From assembly GCA_014729955.1 (NCBI GenBank), contig WJJA01000263.1, positions 1-16,375 of the forward strand: a stretch of DNA of 16,375 bases. The letters run 5' to 3'. The DNA comes from a bacterium. Lineage in GTDB: Bacteria; Electryoneota; Electryoneia; Electryoneales; Electryoneaceae. Both the position numbers and the translations under genes were made by a program. The notes below the pieces were generated by a model that was given only the letters and a program-made list of their open reading frames with translations, had not been told where the DNA came from and did no database searches. Each line of letters opens with the position of its first letter. The stretch's first letter is position 1. This document shows positions 1-8,600 of the stretch, piece by piece.

Positions 1-1
1 C

Positions 2-97
2 GCGGAGGGCAAACGGCAATACGACAAGCGCCAGGCGATTGCGGAGCGTGACGCGAAACGCGACCTGGCACGTGCGACCAAGGAGCTGAACCGCTGA
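2..97 (+). CDS. smpB: SsrA-binding protein SmpB, C-terminal end (partial)
   Basis: This is the 3' end of a gene that starts left of the window; 31 codons and a TGA stop are visible. The translation contains EGKRQYDKRQAIAERDAKRD followed by a basic, helical tail (LARATKELNR). This is the typical SmpB ending, where a G-K-x-x-[YH]-D-K-R motif is followed by E-R-D-x-K-R. SmpB binds tmRNA and brings it to stalled ribosomes for trans-translation; its C-terminal tail enters the mRNA channel. The call rests only on this tail, but the tail is very characteristic. The stop codon overlaps the proposed CTG start of the next gene by three bases (CTGA), which suggests translational coupling. Confidence 0.88.
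   Translation, partial: AEGKRQYDKRQAIAERDAKRDLARATKELNR
80..85 (+). promoter_or_regulatory. Shine-Dalgarno site that sets a CTG start for the prenyl synthase
   Basis: AAGGAG lies inside the last codons of smpB, eight bases before CTG at 94. The first in-frame ATG at 181 has no purine-rich stretch in front of it (ccgtcgccgatgat). Translation from 94 gives an N-terminal helix that matches how this synthase family usually begins, so the site argues for the upstream non-AUG start. Confidence 0.6.
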
Positions 98-1140
98 TCG
101 ACGCGAAAGCCATCGAAGATCACACCCGTATCAACGGCAAGGCGAAGCTGAAAGAGATTCGCCAATCCGTCGCCGATGATATGAAGGAATTCTACCGCGG
201 CTACAAGGAGGCATTGCGCAGCGGTGTGCTTGTGATCGACGAGGTAGCGGCCTACCTGCTGCGTTCGCGGGGCAAAGGGGTGCGTCCGATGCTGACGCTG
301 CTTTCCGCACGCGCCTGCGGGGCGCACGGCGCACTGTCGGAGAAGACCCTGATCGCCGCACTGGTCGTCGAGATGCTGCATACCGCCACGCTGGTGCATG
401 ACGACGTGGTCGACCAGGCCGCCGAGCGGCGCGGACGCAAGACCATCAGCCTGGTGTACAACAACAAGATCGCGGTGCTGTTCGGCGATTTCATGCTGTC
501 ACGTTCGCTGAGCGGGATGCTGGCCCAGCGCGACTTCCGTGTGCTGGATCTGTTCAGCGACTGCGCCTATCGTTTGAGCCGGGGCGAGCTGCTGGAGGCG
601 ATCGGGACACGGAAGCTGAACATTGACAAGAACGCCTACTTCGAGATGGTGGCGGACAAGACGGCATCCCTGATCAGCGCCGCCTGCCAGATGGGCCCAC
701 TGTCGATGCGCATGGGCGATGAGTTTGTCGAACCGTTGCGCAAGTACGGCGAGTTAACGGGCGTGGCGTTCCAGATCCGGGATGACATGCTCGACCTGGG
801 ATCGGGCGGGCCGTCCATCGGCAAGCCGCGCGGGCTCGACCTGGGGCAGGCGAAAATGACACTGCCGCTGATCCATGCGCTCGAACAGGTCAAGCCGTCG
901 CAACGCAAACAGGTCCTGGCCAAGCTAAAGAAATCCAAACGGCTCGGCAAGAAGGGCAAGACCATCGATCTGTCGGCTATTGTGGCGTTGATCCATGAAA
1001 AAGGCGGGATCGAATATGCCAGGGATGTGGCAGTCGATTATGCGGTCAAGGCCGGTGAAGCGCTCGACAGCCTGCCCGACAGCGTGTACCGTCAGCACCT
1101 GAAAGATTTCGCGATGGTCGCCGCGACACGTGACCGCTGA
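94..1140 (+). CDS. Polyprenyl diphosphate synthase (trans-isoprenyl, heptaprenyl/octaprenyl type)
   Basis: This cytoplasmic enzyme should extend allylic diphosphates with isopentenyl diphosphate to make the side chain of quinones. From CTG 94 it has 348 residues, normal for the family. The first Asp-rich motif is HDDVVD (Asp about 103, 104, 107), followed by the expected ERRGRKT stretch. The second is FQIRDDMLD (Asp about 230, 231, 234), followed by GKPRGLDL and KMTLPLIHAL. GKGVRPML near residue 60 is the conserved Gly-Lys/Arg-Pro substrate-binding segment. The start is set at CTG because AAGGAG lies eight bases upstream and because the 29 residues before ATG 181 read as a family-like helix (LKEIRQSVADD). 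The CTG overlaps the smpB stop, and apbE follows after 24 bases, which suggests one operon. Product chain length cannot be told from sequence alone. The family is certain; the exact start is fairly sure. Confidence 0.93.
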   Translation: MIDAKAIEDHTRINGKAKLKEIRQSVADDMKEFYRGYKEALRSGVLVIDEVAAYLLRSRGKGVRPMLTLLSARACGAHGALSEKTLIAALVVEMLHTATLVHDDVVDQAAERRGRKTISLVYNNKIAVLFGDFMLSRSLSGMLAQRDFRVLDLFSDCAYRLSRGELLEAIGTRKLNIDKNAYFEMVADKTASLISAACQMGPLSMRMGDEFVEPLRKYGELTGVAFQIRDDMLDLGSGGPSIGKPRGLDLGQAKMTLPLIHALEQVKPSQRKQVLAKLKKSKRLGKKGKTIDLSAIVALIHEKGGIEYARDVAVDYAVKAGEALDSLPDSVYRQHLKDFAMVAATRDR

Positions 1141-1164
1141 ACCTGTGTCCGGAGACGTATTTCC

Positions 1165-2232
1165 ATGCCATTGACAACTGTACGAAAGTCTCAGAACCTC
1201 CTGCCTGCCCCCACCCTGAAGATGCTGCTTTTCGCCGCAATGCTTCCCCTGTTCGCCCTGTCGGGATGCTCGGTCTTTGTGCCGTTACCCGCGAGCGAAA
1301 CCAAGTTCACCCTCGGCACATCGGTGACCATCACGATCCACAAACGGTCCAAAGGGATGGACCCGGCGAAGACCTATGACGCAATCAACGCGGCGTTCCT
1401 GGAAATTGACCGCATCCACTACATGGCAAAGTGGGAGGACCTGGAGAAGATCAATGTCCGTGCCGGTCGTGACACCGCTTACGTCAATACCGAGCTTGTG
1501 GCATTGATTCACTCGGCCTACGATTTGGCCAATGAAACCGGTTGGGCGTTTCGGCCGGACATGGGACCGTTGATGAAGCTGTGGGGATTTGAAACCGACT
1601 CGATGCGTCTGCCGCAGGATTGGCGTATCGAAGAAGCCGTTGAACTGGTCGACCGGACACAATTCGCCGACCTGGACAGCGGGGCGGTGTACCTGGAACC
1701 GAAAGGCGCGGCGCTGGATCTGGGCGGGGTAGCGAAAGGCTATGCGGTGGATCGTGCGGTCGTGGTGCTTCGCGAGTGGGGCGTCGCGGCAGGTATCGTT
1801 GAGGCGGGGGGCGATTTGAGGGCGTTCGGGACCAAGCCCGGCGGCGATCCCTGGCGTGTCGCGGTACGAAACCCGCGCAGCCTCGACGAATGGTACACTA
1901 CGATCGAAATCGACAGTGGGGCTGTCGCGACATCCGGCGACTATGAACGCTTCTTCCGTATCGGAGAGACACGCTACCATCATATCCTCGACCCGGTCAC
2001 CGGCTATCCCGGTCGTAAGTCCGTCAGTGTGACCGTGACCGCACCCACCTGCGCCCGCGCGGATGCGTATGCCACGGCGATTTTCATCGATGGACCCGAT
2101 CAAGGCCTGGACATGCTGTGGGACAAGGAAGACATCGAAGCCCTCGTGCTGTACGAAGACACGGCGGGCAACCTGCAGGAAGTCTCGACCGAACGGTTTG
2201 ACCGCATGCGCGCGGATAATCACGAGAAGTAG
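1165..2232 (+). CDS. apbE: FAD:protein FMN transferase (ApbE family), lipoprotein
   Basis: ApbE enzymes attach FMN covalently to threonine in periplasmic flavoproteins such as subunits of Rnf or NQR, using FAD and a divalent metal. The 355-residue product starts with a signal sequence whose lipobox LSGC places the lipidated Cys at about 35, so it is probably anchored on the outer face of a membrane. Family motifs are in order: MGPLMKLWGF, LDLGGVAKGYAVDRA, VEAGGDLRAFG, SGAVATSGDYERFF, YHHILDPVTGYP, and the C-terminal ARADAYATAIF with the metal-binding Asp/Thr region. The start at ATG 1165 has GGAG about eleven bases upstream; ATG 1222 is possible but would leave no basic N-region before the hydrophobic stretch. 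It lies 24 bases after the prenyl synthase gene in the same direction. No Rnf, NQR or other obvious flavoprotein target gene is in the window. Confidence 0.93.
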   Translation: MPLTTVRKSQNLLPAPTLKMLLFAAMLPLFALSGCSVFVPLPASETKFTLGTSVTITIHKRSKGMDPAKTYDAINAAFLEIDRIHYMAKWEDLEKINVRAGRDTAYVNTELVALIHSAYDLANETGWAFRPDMGPLMKLWGFETDSMRLPQDWRIEEAVELVDRTQFADLDSGAVYLEPKGAALDLGGVAKGYAVDRAVVVLREWGVAAGIVEAGGDLRAFGTKPGGDPWRVAVRNPRSLDEWYTTIEIDSGAVATSGDYERFFRIGETRYHHILDPVTGYPGRKSVSVTVTAPTCARADAYATAIFIDGPDQGLDMLWDKEDIEALVLYEDTAGNLQEVSTERFDRMRADNHEK

Positions 2233-2280
2233 GGACGTTTTCCCGTGATTGTGGTTGCCTGATCGACAACCCTCGATGCC

Positions 2281-4011
2281 TCATTTGGACACTACCGCCG
2301 GGAAATCGCTGCGCAGACTCAAACCAAGGTGCAGCAGCATGGAACGCTCCTGCAGCGAAGGGTCCTCGACAAGCGTCAGTTCATCATAGCTGTCCGTTTG
2401 CAGCATGCCCCAGGCACGAAGCCCCTGGATCGGTTTCCAGCTTACCTTCAATGCGAGTTTCAAGCCGGTCGTGGTCGCTCGTCGCACCGGAAACGTGCCG
2501 GGCGTGTACGGCGCAGGCAGTGTTACGCCGGGATGACCGTTCGGCACCATCGCATACCCTGTCACAAGGCTGTACTGCCACCGGCGTCCGATCTGTTCCA
2601 TCCACTTCCCGGCAAAAGCATATCCCGTAGCGCGGCCGGTAGCCGTCACCGCCTGGGTCCGAACCTGGAGCGATGACCGCGGATCGACTTGAACACGCCC
2701 GATAACGGTAACACCTGATCTCCACTCCTCTTCCCCGCCGTTCATCTCACTGCGCGTTTCGATTCGGACCTCGACCGACCGGTCCCGACTTGGTTCATAG
2801 CGCAGGTACACACGCCCGGATCGTCTCCGTTGCCCCGGTTCATCCGTGTTCTGCGTTGCATTGGTCCAATCCTGTGCCCATAAGAGTCCGACAGTCTTGC
2901 CGGTGGTGCCTGTTTCAAACTCGCCGGTGAGTCCGGCACGACCGGCGGGATCGCTGCCGAACGGCAGAAAGGGCCTGGCGTGCAGCGAGGGAAAATGCTT
3001 GTCGGCGGAAAAAGCGCCGACGCTTGCACGCCAGTCCTCCCCCCGCACACTGCCGTCCAGTTCGCCTCCCCACCGTCCCCGTTCATGCAGTGCGACCTCG
3101 GATTCAACTGTCATCTCGTCGCGCTGCCAGGAAAGCGCGGTGCCGACCGCACGGTTTTGAACGGTCATCCCGTCAAAACGTGAAGGTTGCCCCTCTGTCG
3201 CCGGCCGGTCCGACCAGCGGTTCCACCAGGCGGGCACATCGACAGAGAGATGGGTCCCCCGGTAGGATACAACCATACCGTACAGTGCTTCATAGATCCT
3301 GTCACGGGCCGGTCCCGTGTGATCGCCCTGGGACGCATACAGCAGGGTGCCGTCCTCGGTCGTGCGCGCATCGCAGGCACCTATTCCCGCCCAGGCGTCC
3401 AGTGCGAAACGCCGTTTCCGCCATGCGACCCCCGCGCCTTTCCAACCGCGGCCCTCTTCACGACTTAGTCGCCCGTACAATCGACCCTCAGACTGCAGTC
3501 GGTCGCCTGGAATCCGCCATCCGTACGGCATCGCCGGTCGGGTAGCGACGGTCCATCCATGGCCGGCATTCACACCGATATCGCCTGCTGTAATTTTCAG
3601 AGACGGCTGTTTCACGACGGCATAGGCGCGCCATAGATCGGTGACTGCGGTCTCACCTCTGCTGCGATGGATCATGCCGCCGGCCTCGTATCGAGGGTTG
3701 GCAAGGTAGAACCGTGTGAAGGTTGCGGGACGGCGGGTACCCGGCGTGCCTTGCGCTGTCGTCTGCAGCAGCAGACGTCCGGATTGAACCGTTGTGTCCG
3801 GCCGGACGGCATTCGTTGCACCACCGGCGTCCCCGTCTGGTTCGTACCACAGGGTCAGCCGTTCGTACAAGAACGAAGCCGCGTCGAGGGATTCGCCTTC
3901 GAGGAGCGCGATCAGCGAATCCGGCACGATCCCGTCGGCGTGAACCGGCAGTGCCGGACCGTACAACAACAACGCCAGACCCGACAGCAGCAGCCCCACC
4001 GTCCCCTTCAT
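2281..4011 (-). CDS. Predicted secreted beta-barrel outer membrane protein
   Basis: The reading frame stays open to about 4248, but the likely start is ATG 4011. It overlaps the stop of the upstream gene (ATGA) and gives a clean signal peptide: MKGTVG, a leucine-rich core, then a cut after PVHA (about residue 26). The 576-residue product consists largely of alternating polar and hydrophobic segments rich in Trp, Tyr, Arg and Gly, as in transmembrane beta-strands, and its last strand region is MLLHLGLSLRSDF. A segment ITAGDIGVNAGHGWTVATRP near residue 150 resembles the first barrel strands of Bacteroidota proteins that join a ComEA-like helix-hairpin-helix to a barrel. I see no helix-hairpin-helix here, so that relationship is only a suggestion. 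The gene converges on apbE with 48 bases between stops. Coupling to the PorV-like gene suggests a joint role in the outer membrane. Function is unknown. Confidence 0.7.
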   Translation of the reverse strand: MKGTVGLLLSGLALLLYGPALPVHADGIVPDSLIALLEGESLDAASFLYERLTLWYEPDGDAGGATNAVRPDTTVQSGRLLLQTTAQGTPGTRRPATFTRFYLANPRYEAGGMIHRSRGETAVTDLWRAYAVVKQPSLKITAGDIGVNAGHGWTVATRPAMPYGWRIPGDRLQSEGRLYGRLSREEGRGWKGAGVAWRKRRFALDAWAGIGACDARTTEDGTLLYASQGDHTGPARDRIYEALYGMVVSYRGTHLSVDVPAWWNRWSDRPATEGQPSRFDGMTVQNRAVGTALSWQRDEMTVESEVALHERGRWGGELDGSVRGEDWRASVGAFSADKHFPSLHARPFLPFGSDPAGRAGLTGEFETGTTGKTVGLLWAQDWTNATQNTDEPGQRRRSGRVYLRYEPSRDRSVEVRIETRSEMNGGEEEWRSGVTVIGRVQVDPRSSLQVRTQAVTATGRATGYAFAGKWMEQIGRRWQYSLVTGYAMVPNGHPGVTLPAPYTPGTFPVRRATTTGLKLALKVSWKPIQGLRAWGMLQTDSYDELTLVEDPSLQERSMLLHLGLSLRSDFPAVVSK

Positions 4012-4895
4012 GGTGCGGTGTCGGGATCTGCCGGTCCGGTGCGGGTGATGCCGTAGGCATGCGACCAGCCGAGGTCCGGGTGGTAATCGTTGCCGGCGTC
4101 GACACGAAGGCTGCGATAAAGAAAGCCGAGCCCCACAAAGAACCGGCCGGAAGCGTCCGCGTATCCCGCCGACAGACGGATGCCGTTCGGCAGCTGCGAT
4201 TCCAGACCGATGCGTACGGTACCGGAGAGGTGCTCTTCGATTTCCCATTCCATGTGCAGGTGCAGGCGTTTAAGCAGCGGTTTCTTGCCGGCGAGACGGA
4301 ATCTCAGGTTCGGTCGCACATGGTCACCGGTCAACCCGGTTGTTGCGATGTTTTCCACCACCACAGCCGCCGCACCGGGTTTGCCGTGCACCAGTACTCC
4401 GAAGGCAGCCCCAAGCCCCCATTCATCCATGTACTCGTCGATGTGAAGATGTTGCAGGTTGAGTGCTGCACCGACACTGTACGATCCCTGCCATTGCCGA
4501 CTGATGCTTGCTCCGGCCGTCCGCTCTTCGTACACGCCTTTTCCGAACCCGATCGCCTGCAGACCCCCGACCCAGGGACCCCTACGCCCAAGCACAGAGC
4601 CCTGGAAACGGTCCAGCTCGGGCAGGCCCCATTGCCGGGCATACTGGATGGTCGCGCCCCAGTCTTTGATCCATGTACCGGCGGCAGGGTTGGCAAGGCG
4701 CGATGCGGGATCATACGGCGAAGCTGCCAGGGTTGCGCCCGTGCCGAGTGCGCGTGCGCTGCGTGGAAGGATGTCCTGAAACGCATACACTCCCGATGGA
4801 TGGTAACAGGAAGCAAACACACCAAGAAGGACGAACGGCAGGATGGTCTGATTGAATGATTTGTATACGCATGAGCTGTTTCGTTCCATTGCCAT
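4008..4895 (-). CDS. PorV/PorQ-like (FadL-fold) outer membrane barrel protein
   Basis: The start is ATG 4895: GGGGAG lies nine bases upstream, and it gives a plausible signal peptide (hydrophobic core TILPFVLLGVFASCY, end near VYAFQ). Two further in-frame ATGs upstream, at 4940 and 4958, lack such support. The product is 295 residues. Just after the signal comes SARALGTGATLAASPYDPAS, then LANPAAGTW. This matches the opening pattern of PorV/PorQ/UPF0164 barrels, where ARALGMGGA is followed by an Asp-Asp-Ala turn and then NPAGL. The rest alternates like beta-strands up to LGFLYRSLRVDAGN. PorV is the T9SS protein that carries cargo on the outer membrane; PorQ-type and uncharacterised relatives are common in T9SS phyla. 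Whether this one serves T9SS is inference, supported only by two T9SS-tailed proteins nearby. Its stop overlaps the next gene's ATG. Confidence 0.6.
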   Translation of the reverse strand: MAMERNSSCVYKSFNQTILPFVLLGVFASCYHPSGVYAFQDILPRSARALGTGATLAASPYDPASRLANPAAGTWIKDWGATIQYARQWGLPELDRFQGSVLGRRGPWVGGLQAIGFGKGVYEERTAGASISRQWQGSYSVGAALNLQHLHIDEYMDEWGLGAAFGVLVHGKPGAAAVVVENIATTGLTGDHVRPNLRFRLAGKKPLLKRLHLHMEWEIEEHLSGTVRIGLESQLPNGIRLSAGYADASGRFFVGLGFLYRSLRVDAGNDYHPDLGWSHAYGITRTGPADPDTAP

Positions 4896-4972
4896 ACAAT
4901 CCCGCTCCCCGATGCGATTCTCACTTGAAAAAGTAGGCATGGGATAACAAGCATGCAAGAAAGCTGCATGAA

Positions 4973-4987
4973 CTGAATCGGATTCAG
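4973..4987. promoter_or_regulatory. 15-base palindrome in the leader of the PorV-like gene
   Basis: CTGAATC-G-GATTCAG is a perfect palindrome with seven-base arms, about 80 bases upstream of the ATG at 4895. It could be a regulator binding site, but it could also be a chance palindrome; no second copy was seen. Confidence 0.25.
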
Positions 4988-5118
4988 ACGGACCGGGGTT
5001 GACAACACCGTTCGTGGGGAAGTTCGGGCCTTTTTACCGACACCTGGATTATCAGACCATCCTAACATACTGATTGTACTATATTTGAATTTTAATACGT
5101 TCGACTCTAACTCGAGTC

Positions 5119-5227
5119 TTTCACGAGTTCAAACTGCGTCAGATGTGAGGCGCGAAGAATGAAGCTGTATGTGCCATACCGCGAATCCTTCGCAACAAAG
5201 CTGATGACGCAGTTGGGACTCGTGAAA
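5119..5227. repeat. Large imperfect palindrome (about 109 bases), left copy of an interspersed repeat
   Basis: Paired blocks are nested in register: TTTCACGAGT (5119-5128) with ACTCGTGAAA (5218-5227); AACTGCGTCA (5132-5141) with TGACGCAGTT (5205-5214); GCGAAG (5152-5157) with CTTCGC (5188-5193); and a central hairpin GTATG (5167-5171), loop TGC, CATAC (5175-5179). The right half, 5173-5218, is repeated in inverted orientation at 16330-16375 with 45 of 46 bases identical. The layout resembles a palindromic MITE or REP-like hairpin. The better conservation of the right arm suggests only that arm is part of the dispersed unit. Confidence 0.7.
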
Positions 5228-5236
5228 TATCCGGGC

Positions 5237-5277
5237 TAGAAAAGAATACTCTCTCCATTCATGAAATATTCGGGCTA
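5237..5277. repeat. 41-base interspersed repeat, left copy
   Basis: This stretch matches the reverse complement of 16189-16229 at 39 of 41 positions. Its end contains TGAAATATTCGGGCTA (5262-5277). A near copy, TGAAATATCCGGGCTA, sits just before it at 5223-5238, so the motif occurs twice in direct orientation here. Such a motif at a repeat edge could be the terminal repeat of an insertion sequence or MITE. No transposase is present next to it. Confidence 0.7.
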
Positions 5278-5507
5278 AGCAAACAGCCTTCGAGGCCGCC
5301 TGTTGAACCTTGCCGGGTTTTAACCGTTCCAAAGGATGTGTGATGAGACGGTGGGCATGTGAACCTTGAATCGCTTCCAGGCATAGGATTGATCGATATG
5401 AGGCACGGTACAGAAGTAGCTCTCGTTTCCTGTCCATCGGGTCGGTTTTAACTCGATCATACGGGCAAGCGTTCGCCCCGTCGAAGGGTTCGCTGTGACC
5501 ACCAGGC

Positions 5508-5540
5508 AAAACACCCCTGCCCGCAACAGGCAGGGGTGTT
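5508..5540 (-). terminator. Rho-independent terminator downstream of the MCP gene
   Basis: Twelve-base perfect arms AACACCCCTGCC (5510-5521) and GGCAGGGGTGTT (5529-5540) enclose a seven-base loop. Read on the minus strand, the hairpin is followed by a run of four T, while the plus-strand side continues into CGCTTGG. It lies about 80 bases past the stop of the MCP gene, so it most likely ends that transcript. Confidence 0.82.
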
Positions 5541-5620
5541 CGCTTGGAGGATACCACGAGACGTCCGAAAGGAGAACGTACCGCGGTAAGAGCGAAACCG
5601 CTCAGGACCGTCCCACCGGT

Positions 5621-8600
5621 TTAGAATTCTCCGAAGTCGTCATCATCCAGGTTGATCACGTCTTCTGGTTCAACTTCATGGCCGGCTTTGTCGTTGGTGG
5701 TACCGCCGGTTGCGCCGGCGAGGGCTTTTGCCTTTTTCGGTGCGGCAGCCCTGCCGTTGCCGTCACTCCACCCGGAAGAAACGTCGGATTGCAGTGTTGT
5801 ACTCGCCGCTTTCGCGGTTGCGCCGCTGCGAAGGCTGAAGCGCTGGATCATCTCGGTCAGCCGGCTCGCCTGGCCGGAGAGTTCTTCTGCCGCCGCGGCG
5901 CTCTCCTCAGCGTTGGAGGTATTCGCCTGGGTGACTTCATCCACCTGGCTCAAGGCGTCGTTCACCTGCTTGATCCCGGCCGCCTGTTCCTTTGACGCAC
6001 CGGCGATTTCGCCCACCAGGTCGGAGGCTTTCCGGATACCTTCCACGATCTCCTGCAGGGCAGCCGACGTGGCATCGGCGATTTCCGTGCCTTTTTCGAC
6101 ACGTGTCAGCGATCCCTCGATCAGTTCGGTGGTCTCCCTGGCGGCTTTGGCGGAACGCTGGGCGAGGTTGCGCACTTCTTCGGCGACCACCGCGAAACCC
6201 TTGCCGTGCACACCTGCACGCGCCGCTTCCACTGCGGCGTTCAAAGCCAGCAGGTTGGTCTGGAAGGCGATTTCGTCAATCACTTTGATGATCTTGGAGA
6301 TCTCGCCGGACGATTCGCTGATGTCGCTCATCGCCTCCTGCATCTCTTTCATTCTACCGTTGCCCCGTTCAGCCGATTCGGACGCATGATTCGAAATCTT
6401 ACTCGCTTCATCGGCGTTACCGGCGTTCTGTTCGACCTGGGCGGCCATCTCGCTCATGCTGGCGTTGACCTCTTCCAGAGAGGACGCCTGTTCGGTGGCA
6501 CCCTGGGACAACGACTGGGAGGAATCCGACACCTGGTGTGAGCCGCTGTTGACCTGTTCGACCGCAATCGCGACCTGCCCAAGCAGATCGTTCAAACCGT
6601 CCAACGTACGGCTCAGACCTTTTTCAATGCCCTTGAAGGACTGTCGCGTCTCATGGGTGTCTTCGTCCGCTTCGGCGATTTCATACTCCACCGTGAGGTC
6701 GCCTTCCGCCATGCGCTCCAGCGTTCCGGAAATCTTCTCAACCTCATTGGCTTGAAAGTCGGCGATTTTGGAGGCTTTCTTCTGCGCCTTCTTTACTGCG
6801 GTCTGGTCGGCAACGATTTCCAGCGCACCGATGATGTTGTTGTCAAGGTCACGCACCGGCCCGCCGGTGTATGCGATTTCAAGGTCCAGGCCGCCGGGGT
6901 GCGCGTCGGTTTCGCTCGACTCCGTACGACCGGTTTTCATCGCACGCCCGCACGCGCAATTGTCCGTGTTGCAGTCGGATGTTTTGAAGAAATCATAGCA
7001 CTTCGTGCCGCGCAGTTGATCAGGCGTCTTGCCGCCGGCCTTCGCGCCGGCCTCATTCAGATAACGAATACCGAAGTCGGTGTCGATGATCATCACCGGC
7101 GCCGGCACCGCATCGATGTGGCCGACGAGGGTGTCGATCACACTGTTTACTCCTGCTACGATCCTGCGGTATTCACCCTCGAAGTGCTGTTCATCCGCAC
7201 GAGTGTGCAGATGCCCCTCCACTGCGGCATTTACAAGGACCTGTGCTTCCTTCGACATGGTCTGCAGGCTTTCACGCACAGCCTGCAGCGATTCACCCAA
7301 TTCATCCTTGGACGAGGCGATGTCAATATCCACACTGAGATTGCCCCGGGAGATCTGACGCGCCGCGTTGGATTTGGCCTTCAGGGAAGAGGTCATATCC
7401 TGGAAGGCTTCGGCCAGTTCACCGACTTCGTCGCGAGAGGTCACTTCGAGTTCGGCGTTCATGTCGCCCCGGGCGATTTCCTGTGCGATTTCCTTGGCGC
7501 GTACGATCGGCTCGGCAATCCTGCGACCAATCGTCACACCGAGGAAGCTCAATGCCACGGCAATGATCACACCTCCAACCGCCGCGATCACGATGAGAGT
7601 GGTCAGGGAAGCGTTCACCTGCTCCTGGGCCGCGCGGAAATCGTCCGCGTAGGCACCCGCGCCGATCACCCAGTCCCACGGTCCATAATAGGTCAAAGCG
7701 GCGATTTTCTCTCGCCCCTCGAACATGTAGCTGTGGTAGTCTACGCTGTTGCTTTCCAGCAGTGTCGCCTTTCCGACCATCTCCTGGATAAAGTAGTTGC
7801 CGTCCTGGTCCGTCGCGCCCCAGATGGTTTCGCCGTCACGAGATCCATTCTTCGAAATGATGTAGCTCCCGCGATGGTCCCCCTTGCCGCCGAGGACGAA
7901 CACGTAGCCGTCTTCACCCACGGAGATATCCATCACAGCTTCACGCAACGCCTGCACCGAACGAAGCGGTACCCCCACGTACAACATGCCTATGATATCT
8001 CCGCGGCGGTCCCTGAGCGGTTCATAGGCGGTGACATACCACTGGTTCACAACGTAGGCACGACCGTTGTAGGTCTCGCCGTTCATCACCGTCGAAATCA
8101 CCGGGTTGGGACGGCCGTCCGGGTTGCGTGCGGGGATATACGTGCCAATCGCACGTTCACCGTCGGTTTTCTTCACATTGGTGGCGATTCGCAGCATGTC
8201 TCCGTCATCATTCATCCGCTGGAAAATCGTGCAGGTGGCACCGGTCAGTTCCATCACTTCATCCACCACCGGTGTACTGCGATTGAAACTCGCGTTTGGA
8301 GTGATCTGACGCGATCCGGCATGGAAGTTCGGCAGATAGACATGATCTTCAGCCTTGGTATACTGGTTCACCGCGGTCCAGCGTTCACGACCGGACCGTG
8401 TGTCCGCCCCTCCTGCATGGTCGAGGACATGACGCGCTACCGCAAGGTTTTGCTCCGTTTGCGCCAACAACAACTCGTTGGCTGATTCGCACATGCCGTG
8501 CACATCTTTGGCGATCTGTGCGAGGTTTTCACGTCCCAGCTGATCGACCTGCTTTCCGACGTCATTGCTGGTATTTGCCTTCTGAACCATCGTGATGATC

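Larger units (their letters stand above)
4896..5620. other. Intergenic region of about 725 bases with repeats
   Basis: No convincing gene is seen. From left to right it holds the 5' leader of the PorV-like gene with a 15-base palindrome at 4973-4987, and an AT-rich stretch at about 5060-5100 that probably includes the promoter for that gene. Then come a large imperfect palindrome at 5119-5227, a 41-base repeat at 5237-5277, and a strong terminator at 5508-5540. Minus-strand frames at 5129-5557 and 5320-5526 are open but run through the palindrome or terminator and have no recognisable domain. The stretch 5280-5500 shows nothing I can name and may be the remnant of a mobile element. Confidence 0.6.

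Noticed and set aside
2218..2250. Inverted repeat AATCACG/CGTGATT at the end of apbE as a shared terminator
   Set aside because: The stem has only seven bases, a 19-base gap and no T-run on either strand, so it is too weak to call.
3723..4859. Plus-strand open frame of 378 codons
   Set aside because: Opposite the two barrel genes, which have signal peptides, a coupled start and family-like motifs; this frame has none.
5129..5557. Minus-strand open frame of 142 codons (and a shorter one at 5320-5526)
   Set aside because: It runs through the terminator hairpin and the palindromic repeat, and its translation matches nothing I recognise. It could hide a transposase remnant but cannot be supported.
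6653..8485. Plus-strand open frame of 610 codons
   Set aside because: Antisense to the chemoreceptor gene, with His/Arg-rich low-complexity composition typical of shadow frames.
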